Assembly (NCBI GenBank): GCA_021234155.1
Contig: JAJEKV010000017.1
Location: 12,405,525 to 12,469,524, forward strand
DNA from: Isoetes taiwanensis
Taxonomy: Eukaryota; Streptophyta; Lycopodiopsida; Isoetales; Isoetaceae
DNA length: 64,000 nucleotides
Reading direction: 5' to 3'
Positions 1 through 10,426 of the stretch are shown piece by piece; the stretch's first letter is position 1; each line of letters starts with the position of its first letter. The position numbers and the translations under genes were made by a program. The notes beneath the pieces are model-generated. The model worked only from the letters and a program-made list of their open reading frames with translations, was not told the DNA's origin and searched no databases.

Positions 1-771
1 TGAAATCGTCCAAGTCTTTCTTCGGAGTTGGTGCAGCAACTCTTCAGTCGGTACTCCCTTTCCTGCACTCCGGGAGGTTTTGAATGTAAACAGGAGGAGA
101 GAAACTCCTCACCTTCGACGATAATGGGAGCTAGGCTTGTGATGCCTAACCCGAGGGGTGGCGTGACTCGACGAGTCTCCCCGCTTCTTTCAAGTCTTGC
201 CACTCTGCTCTGCTTGTCGCCGCCTCTGGCTGGGTCGAGCTCGACATCGTCTTCCTCCTCCTCGAATTCTGTTCATCCGAGTCTTCTTCCTTCCCTTCCC
301 GCTCCTGCTTCATACTTGTGTGAGGAGCCCGTTGTTCTCTTTGCTTCTGACTAATGGGTCCACGTCCATGGGGAATGGAGGTTTCCCCCGCGGTGTTCTC
401 GACGACGGTGGGTGAGAAAGATTGCCGTATGGCGGTGTTGAAAGAGAAGTACTTGGTCCCGTTGGCAGTTAGGACCATTGGCTCGGTGTGCGGTGCGCTT
501 TGTTTGTGAGGTATTTGGCGATGTTCGACATCGCCTAATGCTTTGCTCAAGAGGGACCTAGGAACAAAATATCCTACACAAGGGGAGTTGCACTAAGCTG
601 GTTCTACCCTAGCTTGAAACTCGGTCGGGGACTCTACTATAAAGCCGGGTCGGCGTGCAAAGGTTGCTGGGCGTCTACCTCCTTCCCGAAGATCCGAAGA
701 TTTGGTCGACGCCGGCCTCGGCAAGAAGATGAGCCTTTGGCCTACCATCTGTGGAAATCAGAAGTTGCCAT
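1..771 (-). pseudogene. Remnant of accessory ORF-b in element 1
   Basis: An ATG on the minus strand at 771 opens a frame reading MATSDFHRW before a stop. This mirrors the start of ORF-b in element 2, MAPSNFVRW, and sits at the same distance below a TATA box. Downstream the frame is broken, and the longest later open stretch is 146-550. That stretch is rich in charged residues and serine, and contains VLTANGTKYFSF, which may correspond to a similar segment (TPVIIDGEEYIF) of element 2 ORF-b; this is weak. I do not recognise a domain. The positional homology is well supported, but function is unknown and the copy looks decayed. Confidence 0.5.
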
Positions 772-870
772 TGATTAATTGCAGAAGAGGGTAACAAACG
801 GTTGCAAGAGCGCCTCAGGGAGTTGGGAAATCGGCTAGAAGGGCAGGAGCAGATTTGTAGGGTGCTATCT

Positions 871-894
871 GAGAAATGACGGGTCTATTTATAG
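871..894 (-). promoter_or_regulatory. Internal TATA promoter for ORF-b, element 1
   Basis: The minus strand reads CTATAAATAGA at 894-884, followed by GTCATTTCTC at 880-871, about 100 bp before the ORF-b ATG (771). The same TATA plus CATTT-type motif precedes ORF-b of element 2 and both H3-like genes, so it is unlikely to be chance. Confidence 0.65.
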
Positions 895-1083
895 AAAAGG
901 GGGAAACCCTAATTTTTGGATGACTTGAAAATTTCCTAGGATTGGGTCATCCTAACTTATCTGAGGTCAAAATAGGAGTTTGAGGACTATAGGAGATGCT
1001 TGAACAAGGCTAGGTTACCTAAAAGATGCTATGCAGTAGGTTGAAGGTGACTTTGACAAGTCCTGGTGAAGAATTGGTAAGAG

Positions 1084-1150
1084 GTCTCACAGCTTGCGCC
1101 TCGCTTCAAAACTAACTTTTTGTTTTGCGACCAGGCGCGAGCTGTGAGAC
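1084..1150. repeat. Hairpin repeat 1, element 1
   Basis: GTCTCACAGCT at the left pairs with AGCTGTGAGAC at the right, with GCGCC/GGCGC extending the stem. It is the first of four related hairpins in element 1 (others at 1282, 2962 and 3150). Confidence 0.8.
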
Positions 1151-1281
1151 ATCAGTCTCATTTCGATCAAAGATGTCCAACTTGGGTAAACTAATGGTGT
1201 AAGGGTGATGGGCTCATCAAATTAGGCAGAATCGACCCCTTATTTGGTCAATTTGGAGCTGTTTTGGTCAAGCTTGGGCGA

Positions 1282-1348
1282 GGTCTCACAGCTTGCGCCT
1301 CGCTTCAATACTAACTTTTGTTTTATGACGGGCGCGAAGCCGGAGACA
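1282..1348. repeat. Hairpin repeat 2, element 1
   Basis: This is a slightly decayed second copy of the hairpin at 1084-1150, also upstream of the ORF-b promoter. It is preceded by TTTGGTCAAGCTTGG, a phrase also found just before the corresponding hairpin in element 2. Confidence 0.75.
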
Positions 1349-1494
1349 TCATGTCTCTCGGCTCCCAAATGTCCTATTTCACTGAAATAAAAGCTAAAAC
1401 TTATTAATTTGCTCTAATTACCCAAGTTTATGTCATCAAGGTACACAAAATTGCTCTATATTACAAAATTTTTAATTATTTACAACAAAAGTTT

Positions 1495-2755
1495 CTAAGG
1501 GCGTTCTCCCTTAATGCGGGTCGCAAGACTCATGTCTTGTCGCATTAAGGTTACCCGCTTGGCGTGGATAGTGCAGGCTGTTGAATCTTCAAAATGTTGT
1601 ACTATCTTTGCCTCAGCCGCCTCTTGCATTGCCGCCAGCCTCGTCCAAGACTCTAAAGTCTGCTTACGTAGGCTGCATCACTTCACTTGCCCAACCGAGA
1701 GGCCGAAGGGGCCGCGGGGGATTAGGAGACCCGAAGCTGCTTGTTTGGAAGTGTCTAATCTCCCTTAACGCTCTTCTCTCCACCTCTTTCCTATCAGCTT
1801 TCTTCCTGGGTGGCGGCTTGGGAACCTTGGGCTTCGGTGGTGGCGGCCTTAAGGTTTGCTGCTTCGTTGGTCGCCCTCCCTCGATGAACCTAACCCTGTT
1901 TTCTTCATAATATTGGTTGTAGGCCTCCCATTTCTTCATGTAGGCCTCGTGCTCTCTCATCTTCCTCTCGTAGATCTTCACCCTGTCGGTGACGTAGGCT
2001 TCCCGGGCAGGTCGTGGTTGCTTCTTTCTATCCCATGCGGGTACTTTCGGGGGCTTCGCACTTGGTCCCGGGGGTTGCTTTCGAGTCTTGGCTGCTCGGG
2101 TGCTTCTGTTCGTCACTGGGTGCTTGGAAGAGCTTCCACCTGCAAAGATTAGGGTCGAAGTCCTCCTCCCGGAAAAGAGTCGTCCGGGAGGGTTTGGGGG
2201 TTCGTCGGGTTGCAGCTCCTTGATGATAATATTGGGGTTCGGCCTCTTCCTTGGCGGGCATCCTTATTCTCCTTATGCCCGACCACGAACTTCCCTTTCT
2301 CTTTCTTCTTTTCTTCTGCTGCCTTTTGTTCCTCTTCCTTCCTTTTCCTCTTTTTGTCTTCCCTTTTTCTACGCGTCGCTCGTACTTTTCGATGAACCTT
2401 CTAAGGTTACCTACCTCCTCGGCTCCGGACACATCACACCTCATCTGCTTTCGAGGATTTCCGTGGAGTCGCGTCTGAATGATAGTGCGCTTGTTCCTGC
2501 TCTTGGATCTCCGCTCTATTTCTTCATACACCTCCCTCGTCTCCTCGTCCATGGAGTTGGTGATGTGGCCTCGTCTGCTTTCTTTTGCTGGTTGAAGCCC
2601 TCAATCCGGTCGGGCGTGTCTTGCTCCCTCGTCCGAAGGCGAGCGTCCCCCTCTCATGAGCCTCTCACGAAGCATCTTCCGAATGATCTCCGCCTCACTT
2701 TGCTGGTGGCTTCGCTGGGGCGACGCTTCCTTCGGTCCTGTTTGGTTCGGGCCAT
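1495..2755 (-). pseudogene. Histone H3-like protein of retroelement 1 (frameshifted)
   Basis: The minus-strand ATG at 2755 opens MARTKQDRRKRR, matching the start of the histone H3 tail and keeping the K4, R8 and K9 positions. A basic and acidic linker follows in another frame (2552-2028). The C-terminal part is a histone fold: ALREIRHFQTS (2116-1664 frame), LLIPRGPF in a shifted frame, then [21 protein letters not shown] and [10 protein letters not shown], with a stop at 1495-1497. These match helix alpha-N, alpha-2 and the C-terminal part of H3 in order. At least three frame changes break it. It is the counterpart of the gene at 31854-32935. The fold spacing has no long loop-1 insertion, so it looks H3-like rather than CENH3-like. 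Function is unknown; it may package or target the element. Confidence 0.8.
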
Positions 2756-2830
2756 GCTTTACGGATCGTCAATCGGATAAAAGCGTAGAGATCGCCCTAA
2801 GTTGGGAAGAGCGGATTTCTAGGGCTTGGA

Positions 2831-2862
2831 CGAAAAATGAGGGGTTCTACATCTATTTATAG
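2831..2862 (-). promoter_or_regulatory. Internal TATA promoter for H3-like gene, element 1
   Basis: The minus strand reads GCTATAAATAGA around 2863-2852 and CCCCTCATTTTTCG at 2844-2831, some 75-100 bp before the H3-like ATG at 2755. It resembles the pair at 33004-33033 in element 2. Confidence 0.65.
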
Positions 2863-2961
2863 CTTGTGGAATTTTAGGTCAAAACTCAAGTTGCTCATTT
2901 TAACATGCTAAGGCACCAACTTATCTAAAACTTATACTTATTTCAGACTTTTCCTACCTTT

Positions 2962-3028
2962 GGTCTCCACGACTTAGCGCCTCGCTCCAATACTAATGTT
3001 TAGTTTTACACCAGCGAAATGTGAGATC
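2962..3028. repeat. Hairpin repeat 3, element 1
   Basis: A diverged copy of the GTCTC...GAGAC hairpin, here upstream of the H3-like promoter. The loop keeps the CTCGCTcCAATACTAA phrase of copies 1 and 2. Confidence 0.7.
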
Positions 3029-3149
3029 TCATACATTTCTAGGGTTTTTAGGTAATTAAAACATGCTATTCTAACTAATTCCTACCTTAGAATTAGCCTT
3101 ACCACATTATTTTTCTCAAATTCATCATGTTTTGGTGTTCTTGGCTCGA

Positions 3150-3218
3150 TGTCTCATAGCTTTGCCCTCGCTTCAAAACAAAAAGTTAGTTTTATGACCC
3201 GGTAGCGAAATGTGAGAC
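3150..3218. repeat. Hairpin repeat 4, element 1
   Basis: The fourth GTCTCAT...GTGAGAC hairpin, in the leader between the primer-binding site and the H3-like gene. Confidence 0.7.
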
Positions 3219-3408
3219 CACCTCACTTGGAAAATTTTGGCTCATTCTTTTTAATCTTGTTAAATTCCAATTCACTTAATTGTTACTAGCTTAGCATAAC
3301 TACAAAGGTGAGAAAAAAATTTTCCCACTTTTCGAGGCTTGAGGACCCTATCAAGTTAGTACTACTGGGAACATGGTCAGTGCTTTGCTCTTGGTCTCCA
3401 AGAACATT

Positions 3409-3420
3409 GCTCGATACCAC
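3409..3420 (-). promoter_or_regulatory. tRNA-iMet primer-binding site, element 1
   Basis: The minus strand reads GTGGTATCGAGC directly next to the LTR. This is the usual plant TGGTATCAGAGC site with a small change. It fixes the element on the minus strand. Confidence 0.75.
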
Positions 3421-4875
3421 TGTGGACGCCCCTACTGTATACGGTGCACTCACCGTGATACAAACAGAGTTCTTCCCCACACCAGCTCCATGCCGATCAC
3501 GGGGGCCCTCCACATATCATCGCACCCGTAACGAGTCCCAAAGTGGGAAGAGTGAAGGTGTCATTCTACCCCGTCTCCCTCGGGGCCTACCTAGGCTGCT
3601 GAAGCGTAAACATACATGTCGATAGCACATACATCAACATCCCCGTGACCATCTCGGCGATGGTCCTCCTCATATCTGCATGGACAAAGATCAAGACATC
3701 ACATAGGGGATCCTACCCAAGGCTCGGACTCAAAGGATGACCGACGGCTTGGGTCTCCGTGAGTTCGCTGTGCATGTAATTCATGGCAATGGAGTTGGCT
3801 GGCATAAGAACATGGCGTAGGGTTGTCCACTCCATCCGCCCCTCCCATTGCACACTTTGCGAGTAGGCTGAAAAGTGTCGGGACCTCGATCAGCCAGCGG
3901 ATGCATAGCCGAAGGGGCTATTCCTCGGGTCTCATCCTCCCGGCCCGATGGGGCAGGTAGGGATCACTCCCTCCGAGATCTACATGCTAACTCAAGGTGA
4001 CTAGAGGGCCACTTTGCAGATTCGATCAACCCACTGGAAAGTGTACACCACTTCACGGGTGTCGAGCCCATGCCTTACCCGCACTTTCGGTGGTAAGCCA
4101 TTGGACCTAGTCACAATGATCCCCTGTAGGCTTTACACACCGGGGGATCGCTCAAGAGTCGACATGAACCTCCTTCTTAGCCAGTCCGGCCCCTTCACCC
4201 ACAACCAGGTGTGGCTCTTGTACACAGGCCGAATCTACAGTGTGCTAGAGAGGCTACTCTAGGAGCATCAACTACAAGCTTTAGGGCCTCTACCCCCCTT
4301 CCCAATACAAGGAGTTCACAGAGATACATCATCCAAATACATCACAGAAGAACTAAAGAACTAGATCTAATCATAGAGTTAGGTTCTTTAGTTAGTGTCC
4401 GAGATCTAAGATCTAGATAGCTGCTATGGGCAATTTAATAGTCTAAACCTACTGATTCTATGATTAGAAGACGGTTTAAGCTATTAAATTGACCAAATAC
4501 CTGATCCTTGAGTGGCTCCTCCTGACCTGAGTTCAACCATCCTGCTGAGCTGAGCGAATTCAGGGGAACTGATGGTGCAATTCGCTTGGGCGGCGTCTGG
4601 GAGGCGGTTTTGGCTCCTGGGGCAGCCAAAACTGAGCTCTAAAACCCTAAGGACGAAAAACTAGCAAGCTAGGGTTTTCCTACCCTAAATAGACATGGGG
4701 TTTAGGCTAGGGTTTTCAATTACCCAATTTGGCATGTGGGATAATTGGAAAGCCCCCACTTGCCTTTAATGGCTAGGTGGCAAAATATGCCAACATGGAA
4801 AGGTGTGCCCTCATTAATGTGCACATGTGCACATTAATAATATATGAACACTCCTAGCAAGTTGCCCCTAGGGCT
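3421..4875 (-). repeat. 5' LTR of element 1 (outer end truncated)
   Basis: It begins TGTGGACGCCCC next to the primer-binding site and shares ordered blocks with the element 2 LTRs, including the CTACCCCC-TTCCCAATACAA stretch near 4295 and a TTAGGGTT-rich part near 4680. The outer terminus with a CGTCACA-like end is not seen, because LINE-C sequence starts at about 4876. The two short ORFs at 4014-4420 lie inside this LTR and are not genes. Confidence 0.7.
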
Positions 4876-6740
4876 ACTTACCCGCTATCCGCTGGCGCAC
4901 ATCGTCGGTCGGAGGGCGCGTACGCTGCGATTGGCAAAGACAAAGATACGCCCCGGGCCGTGATATCGTGGCCGGAACGTCACACTGCCCACTCCACAAT
5001 CGACCATATATTCACTCTCAGAATCCTTATAGAAGCTACTCGCAATGCGCCGGGCGTGACTGCATCTTCATTGTTTCAGAGATTTCAAGATCGGCATATG
5101 ATACGGTCCCTCCCTCGACCTTTGTTGTGGCAAAGATTTGCAAAGCGCCGCATGCCCCACAGAACTTACAAAATGTCATCTATAGACTCTATGATGGGAT
5201 ATATGCTGCATTGCCTGCATCAGATCAGCGAGTTGCTAGCACCATAGGGGTTAAACAGGGGATGTCCGCTATCTCCAACGCTCTTTGGTCTCTACATTGA
5301 CAAGTTGGAGACACGGATGCAAGAACATGGGGGCGGTGGCCCACAGCTACCGTGAGGCATACAAAGATAAGGCAATTGCTCTATGCGGGGCGATGTAGAC
5401 TTGCTATCCCATATAGCCGTGGAGTATGCAAAGCAAGATTTGGACGCTTCTTAGTGGGTTCTCGTGACACAACAGAATGACGGTGAACCCGCAGAAAACT
5501 AAGCTCCCGGCAGTCCTCTCCTCGCAAAGATGATATCCCGCATCTCTATTACGCAGAACGGGAGGTGGATGTTGTAAGGACCTTCAAGTATCCGGGAATC
5601 GACTTTTGCGCTTAGCATGTTATGGGATGACCGTGGGAAAGACGGGTCGGCCTAGCGGGATGGAAAGCCCCGTATGCTATGCGTAATAGCTACTACGTAA
5701 TAGACCTATGTGATCGGGCACGAGAGCACACTGCTCGTGAGCACTCTTTGAACCAAAGATTGTTGTATGGGGTAGAGGTCTGGGGTCCAGCAATTAGGAA
5801 GAACACCTGGGATAAGCTAGAGAGGGTGCAAAAGGCGTTCTTAACATACAACCTAGGTATCAAGGACACGGTGCCTTATCAGATTTTGCTATATGAGACT
5901 GGGTTCTGGCCCCTGCAACATTCTGCTATGCGCAGAAATCTTGCATATTTCCACAAGGTCACCAAAGATGGATGCACAACGCCTTCCCCGAGGGCTTTAT
6001 TATTGGCACAAGAGCCACAACGACCGAGGAGGGTATGGCAGAGCACCGCCGGGGGGTGGTTCGCAACGTGGTCTATAGACTACCAGCAGATTGTGGCTAT
6101 GCCTGATGCCCAGGGACAGGCTGCACACCTGAATGAGCGCTTTGCCACCACTCTGTGGGATGCAGCCACTCGTGCAAAGCCTAAAACAGAGCACTACCAC
6201 ACGCAGTTAATCCAACACCGAACATGGCCCACACCAAGATTTGAAAGCGCATATATCTATGAAGAAACGGAGAGCTATTGCCTTCGTGAGGGATCGGGTC
6301 CCATCATCTCGAATTGAAACAGTCGCTGGACTACGGATGGAGGGCGAGAGAATCCCCGGCATGAGAGAATATGCCAAGGTGTTGCCACATGCGACAATGA
6401 GGGATGAGCACCATGCTCGCAAGAGTGTCCGCATATACGCATATCCGAAAGCAACACAAGCTGATCTTAGATGCTCAGCGCACCGGCAAGATCAATTGTC
6501 GGCATCGCCAATGGTTGCACGTCTCGCATCCTACATTTTGCAAGTCCTCTACCGTCAGAGAATCCCTTACAGGACAAGGGATCTGAGAGCCTACTACTAG
6601 GGTTTTTCCTCCCATGTGGGGGTGTTTTCATCCCAGTAGTAGGGCCACATTGTATAGTAGCATTTGTCTTTTTGGTGTGGTTTTATCTGCTTTGTGTACT
6701 GCATGTACCGTCTCATAGGTCAAGTTTGGCCTCCGCGGAC
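4876..6740 (+). pseudogene. LINE-C: decayed non-LTR reverse transcriptase, 3' part
   Basis: Broken frames carry pieces of a LINE ORF2. HSTIDHIFTLRILIEATR near 4990 aligns with HSTVDHLVTLRVILESAKG of LINE-A. TIGVKQGMSA near 5240 is RT motif B. LYGVEVWGPAIRKNTWDKLE and YQILLYETGFWPLQ (5679-6317) are the conserved C-terminal region. A CPHIRI piece near 6430 is the end of the zinc-finger region. The last 140 bp hold the hairpin-like GGGTTTTT...GGGGTGTTTT 3' UTR, then CTCATAGGTCAAGTTTGG and CCGCGGACGTTAAAATA, matching the 3' ends of LINE-B and LINE-D. It lacks the endonuclease and appears 5'-truncated into the LTR of element 1. Confidence 0.8.
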
Positions 6741-6744
6741 GTTA

Positions 6745-8118
6745 AAATATACTTCCTTCCTTCCTTATTATCATCAACACCACCATCACTATCAACACTA
6801 TTAACACCATCGTTTCCAATGTTATTGAATCTAGACAAAAGCATGCAAGGTGTAAGTAAAACATATGGGAAGGAAAACACAACAGAAGTAATATTAAAAG
6901 CAAAACTTGTATTCGATCAATATGATCACCACAACTTTTCTCTGATTGCTCCTCCAAAAATCATTTGAGAAAAATCAGCACAGCTCGAAATATTCAGATC
7001 TGAGTGCAACTACCTCATTTTGCTTTAGGGATCTTAATGTAATTGATGACATTTTGCAAATTTTGCACAAAGATTGGTTGCCTTAAACAACCTGGAGGTT
7101 CTAACCAAGTAGAATCCATTGAGGTTGATCCAAGTGCCAGGCTTTAGGTCAACAAATGGGAATGAATGGGCGATTTCCCTACCATGGAGGCTAATTGGGA
7201 AGTCAATTCAATTTGGGATCTTCATATGTCTTTGCATTCTAGCTTTTTATAAGCATGAGGACATTTTGACACAGGATATGTAATGACAACATGGATACTT
7301 CATGGTGAGTCATATGGATGAGAGTAGGGGAATGATTGTATAGTGGTGTTTACAAAATTATCTATAACAAACCTTAAGAAATCACACCACTAGAGAACTA
7401 TACTTCCTAAAAAGACAACTCCTCTTACAAACCCATACCTCCTAAAAAACAAAAACCACAGCTCCTTAAAAAAATATCAGTGGACTTTTTCTGTCCACTT
7501 AAAAAACATCATCACCAATCAGTAAAACCACACCTCCATAGATCTACATGTTTTTTTTTGTGATCTCTGAATAAAGTACATGTGGGCCTAGAAAAACTAA
7601 GTTTTCAACAGTGGACCAAAACTTGTAGTGTGTAATATGTTGATATTGCACGTGTTTTTGCTTTGTATGGTTCTTCGGTATGAGGTTTACGTGCTTGTTG
7701 TTAGTGCTATATATAATATATTGATAAGGCTATTGCACGTATTTTTGGTTGTATATTTGTCGGGTTAGAAAAGATTTTCCTTCACAAATAAATCAATGAC
7801 ATCTCAAGCATGATCAAGAATTGCTAAAATAAGTTGAAGGTAAATATTGAAGCTTCGGTTTGTTCCGTGTATATATGTTGTTTGTGTTTGTGTTTACAAA
7901 AGGAAAGTGTGACAACTAGAACAAGGATATCATGTGTGTATGATAATTATAGTGGGCGTTTAAATGTAGTTTGCATTGTAAGACATATAAGAATTGAATC
8001 TACAAAAAATCATGCAGGGTGTAGGTAACACATATGGGAAGGAAAGCACAACAGAAGTAATCCTAAAAGCAAAACTTGTATTTGATCAATATGATCATCA
8101 ATATATATATACACACAA
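6745..8118. other. Non-coding block with internal direct repeats
   Basis: No credible gene is seen. It starts with CTTCC and CAT/ACC-rich simple sequence that resembles, inverted, 16260-16330. A ~100 bp stretch at 6836-6935 recurs at 7995-8095, and 7834-7975 recurs at 14216-14356. The region looks like duplicated flank of the inverted repeat that follows. Confidence 0.6.
7834..7975 (+). repeat. Direct repeat, left copy (other copy 14216-14356)
   Basis: Both copies read AAGGTAAATATTGAAG, then a diverged but collinear ~140 bp ending in TGTAGTTTGC. The right copy joins directly to the 5'-truncated LINE-B. Confidence 0.75.
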
Positions 8119-9612
8119 TAGAGGTCTATATATAGACTTCTCTATAGATAAGAGTAGCCCAAAATAGGAGGCACTATTATTGAGAGCCAACATGGCATCT
8201 CAACACCCCCCTTCCCCCCTCCCCTAACAACGTTGGTCTCTCAATAAAAGAGAAAAAAAAAATACAACATACAAAATGTCATATATAAATACCTAGAAGG
8301 TGACCAAGGATGCACACACACCACACACCCCCCCTTGCAATATTAGTCATGTGTCTGGGTTAAAAAGACCTTTTATGGGAAGCAAAAGGAAAAACCGTGT
8401 CACCCTTCAAAATTGGACTCCAAATGCTTTGCTTCAATTACTTTGCTTCTAAGTTGTAACCTCCAAATACTTTGCTTCTAAGCTTTGCTCCAAATACTTC
8501 GCCTTTAAATTGTAAACTCCAAATAATGCTCCACATGCTCTGCTTCTAAGTATAAACTTCAAATACTTTGCTCCAGATACTTTACTTTTAAGTTGTAAAC
8601 TTCAAATACTTTGCTCAAATTGAGTTAAGGAACTTCCTCCAAGTCTATACTTGTGCAACTTCATCCAAGTTAACCTATTCAATATGTACTTATACATATG
8701 CAAGAATACAGACACCAATAAAGTTAATATATTGTTAGATCAATTCATGATGAATGATCCTTGTAAAACATCAAATAACTGAATTTTATACATAAATAGC
8801 TTCCATATATCTAAGGTGCCCTTTGCATGTCAACGAGAACATCCAATTGCATCTGAAAGAGTAAATGATTGGGTAACAAATATAAAGCAACAGTAATATG
8901 ACAGTCGGATATAATAGAACTTGTTATTTTGGATAAATCGATGAACTTCTTCGCGTCAAAATGTGTGAAAGAGAATTCTCTCTGCAGTTCAATGCTTTTG
9001 CACAAGACTTAAATCATAAGCAAATGCCATTATATTAAATTTGAAGATCAAATATATTGAAGTTTAACAATCAAAATATCATCCTAGCGGCATTCTCTTC
9101 ATTAAAATAAACCACTAATGCCAATACCCAAAACATTTGTAAGTAACCCCATAGATTCTGCAGCACCTAAGAAGATAAAACAAATAAACCGACAAAGACA
9201 TTACATATACAAGTTGAATTGTCACAGATATGACACTATTAACACCACTATGATACCATTGTTCAATACGAATATGACACAAGCACTAAAATTTTCTAAA
9301 GCCAAACTACGCCACCATTATTGAATACAAATATAACACAATTATGTTAGAATTTTCTATACATAAACTACAAGAAATGTTATATAATTGAAAATACTCT
9401 AAAAAAGTGCTCCAATGAACACAAAACAGAGTTCGAATCAGAGAAGTATGCCAAAATTCGTCTTGCTAGAAAAAGCAGCAACACTAGCCATCACACCATC
9501 AGCAGCGCCATTGCATAAGACTATATAACACTCGGCACTATACCATCATAAATGCTACCTGCAATACTATTATAGCACTATCATAGACCACCTCATAATG
9601 CTAATATTAGGC
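8119..9612 (+). repeat. Left arm of a ~1.5 kb inverted repeat
   Basis: Reverse-complemented, this matches 16440-17903 through its whole length. Examples are the GGTCTATATATAG ends, the series of CAAATACTTTGCTCC phrases (8460-8620) and the CAGCAGCGCCATTGCATAAG stretch near 9510. No transposase or other gene is visible in the arms; the small ORFs inside are not conserved between arms. The arm is cut at 9612 by LINE-A and resumes at 13770. Confidence 0.88.
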
Positions 9613-9692
9613 TCTGAATTAAATAGGCGGAATTAGGCGGTCGTCAGAAAAAAGCTCTCCTGTTACGATTTCGTAGGCAGGCGGTAGGGCTC

Positions 9693-10357
9693 ATGACAAA
9701 GGGCCGAAAGGCCAGCGGATGTTCTGGAGATGGAGAGGAAGAAATCTTGGAGCACCTCAGAGAATTAAAGGAGGAAATTGCAGGTATGAAATCATTGCTC
9801 AAGGAAACTCTAAAGGAAACCCGAGATGCAGCAGAAGAAACTCAGAAACTGCAGATTAGGGTATGTGAATTGGAAGCCCAACATGTACTTGATAAAGAGT
9901 TTATCACACAATTGCAGATTAGGGTATGTGAATTGGAAGCATTAAATCTGCAGAAGATGTGGTAGCTAAGTTCGCCACAAATATTGAAAACAGGGTAACA
10001 GATCTATTCAAACAGGGCCAGGACAGAGCATTGGAGCTGGAAGAACGCACAAACCGAGCTATGAATATAAAAGTATCTGGACTTCCAGAATTGGATGGGG
10101 AGAAGCTAACGAAAGTAGTAGACGATTTATTCAAGAATAAAATGTTCTTGAATGATCCAGGGGTTCGCTCAGTGGAAGGACGTCATCGGCCAACTATTAT
10201 AAGATTTTATTCAGTGGATGCTAGAGAAAGGGTGATGCATAACAGGGCTAGTCTCAAAGGCCATCAAATATGGCTTGATGACGATCTCACCTTGCAACAG
10301 CAGCAAGAAAGACGGAAACTGCTTGAAGAAGTCAGGGTATTGAAAGCAGACGGGTAG
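9693..10357 (+). pseudogene. LINE-A ORF1: coiled-coil RNA-binding protein
   Basis: The first 90 codons (9693-9965) are a long charged helix with heptads, including a repeated unit LQIRVCELEA at two places about 63 bp apart. The frame then shifts near 9950 and continues to 10357 with a globular part: MNIKVSGLPE, PTIIRFYSVDARERVM, LKGHQIWLDDDLT and a helical QQERRKLLEE end. Coiled coil, RRM-like fold and C-terminal domain in that order is the L1 ORF1p plan; such proteins trimerise and coat the LINE RNA. No CCHC zinc knuckle is seen, though many plant L1 ORF1 proteins have one. One frameshift splits this copy. Confidence 0.72.
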
Positions 10358-10426
10358 CAGGCTTTTATCAGAAATAGTAAGGTTGTAATTAAGCAAGCAA
10401 ACAAATAGGAAGGGGAGGCCGTCAAG

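Larger units (their letters stand above)
1..4875 (-). mobile_element. Partial LTR retroelement (element 1), same family as element 2
   Basis: Only the 5' part, in element sense, of a minus-strand LTR retroelement lies in the window; the rest runs off the left edge. Reading the minus strand: an LTR (4875 to 3421), a primer-binding site complementary to initiator tRNA-Met, a leader with two hairpin repeats, a TATA box, an H3-like gene (2755-1495), two more hairpins, another TATA box and an ORF starting at 771. Element 2 (22072-35157) has the same parts in the same order, and the LTRs share recognisable blocks such as the 'ctccatccgcccctcc' stretch. The copies have diverged strongly, so they are old or belong to sister subfamilies. 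Gag and pol are not visible here; they should lie outside the window. Confidence 0.82.

Noticed and set aside
2088-2780. 230-codon plus-strand ORF
   Set aside because: It is antisense to the H3-like gene and linker of element 1; composition is the mirror of the charged linker.
6742-6957. Leucine-rich minus-strand ORF
   Set aside because: It comes from CAT/ACC-type simple sequence and has no conserved counterpart in the related stretch near 16300.
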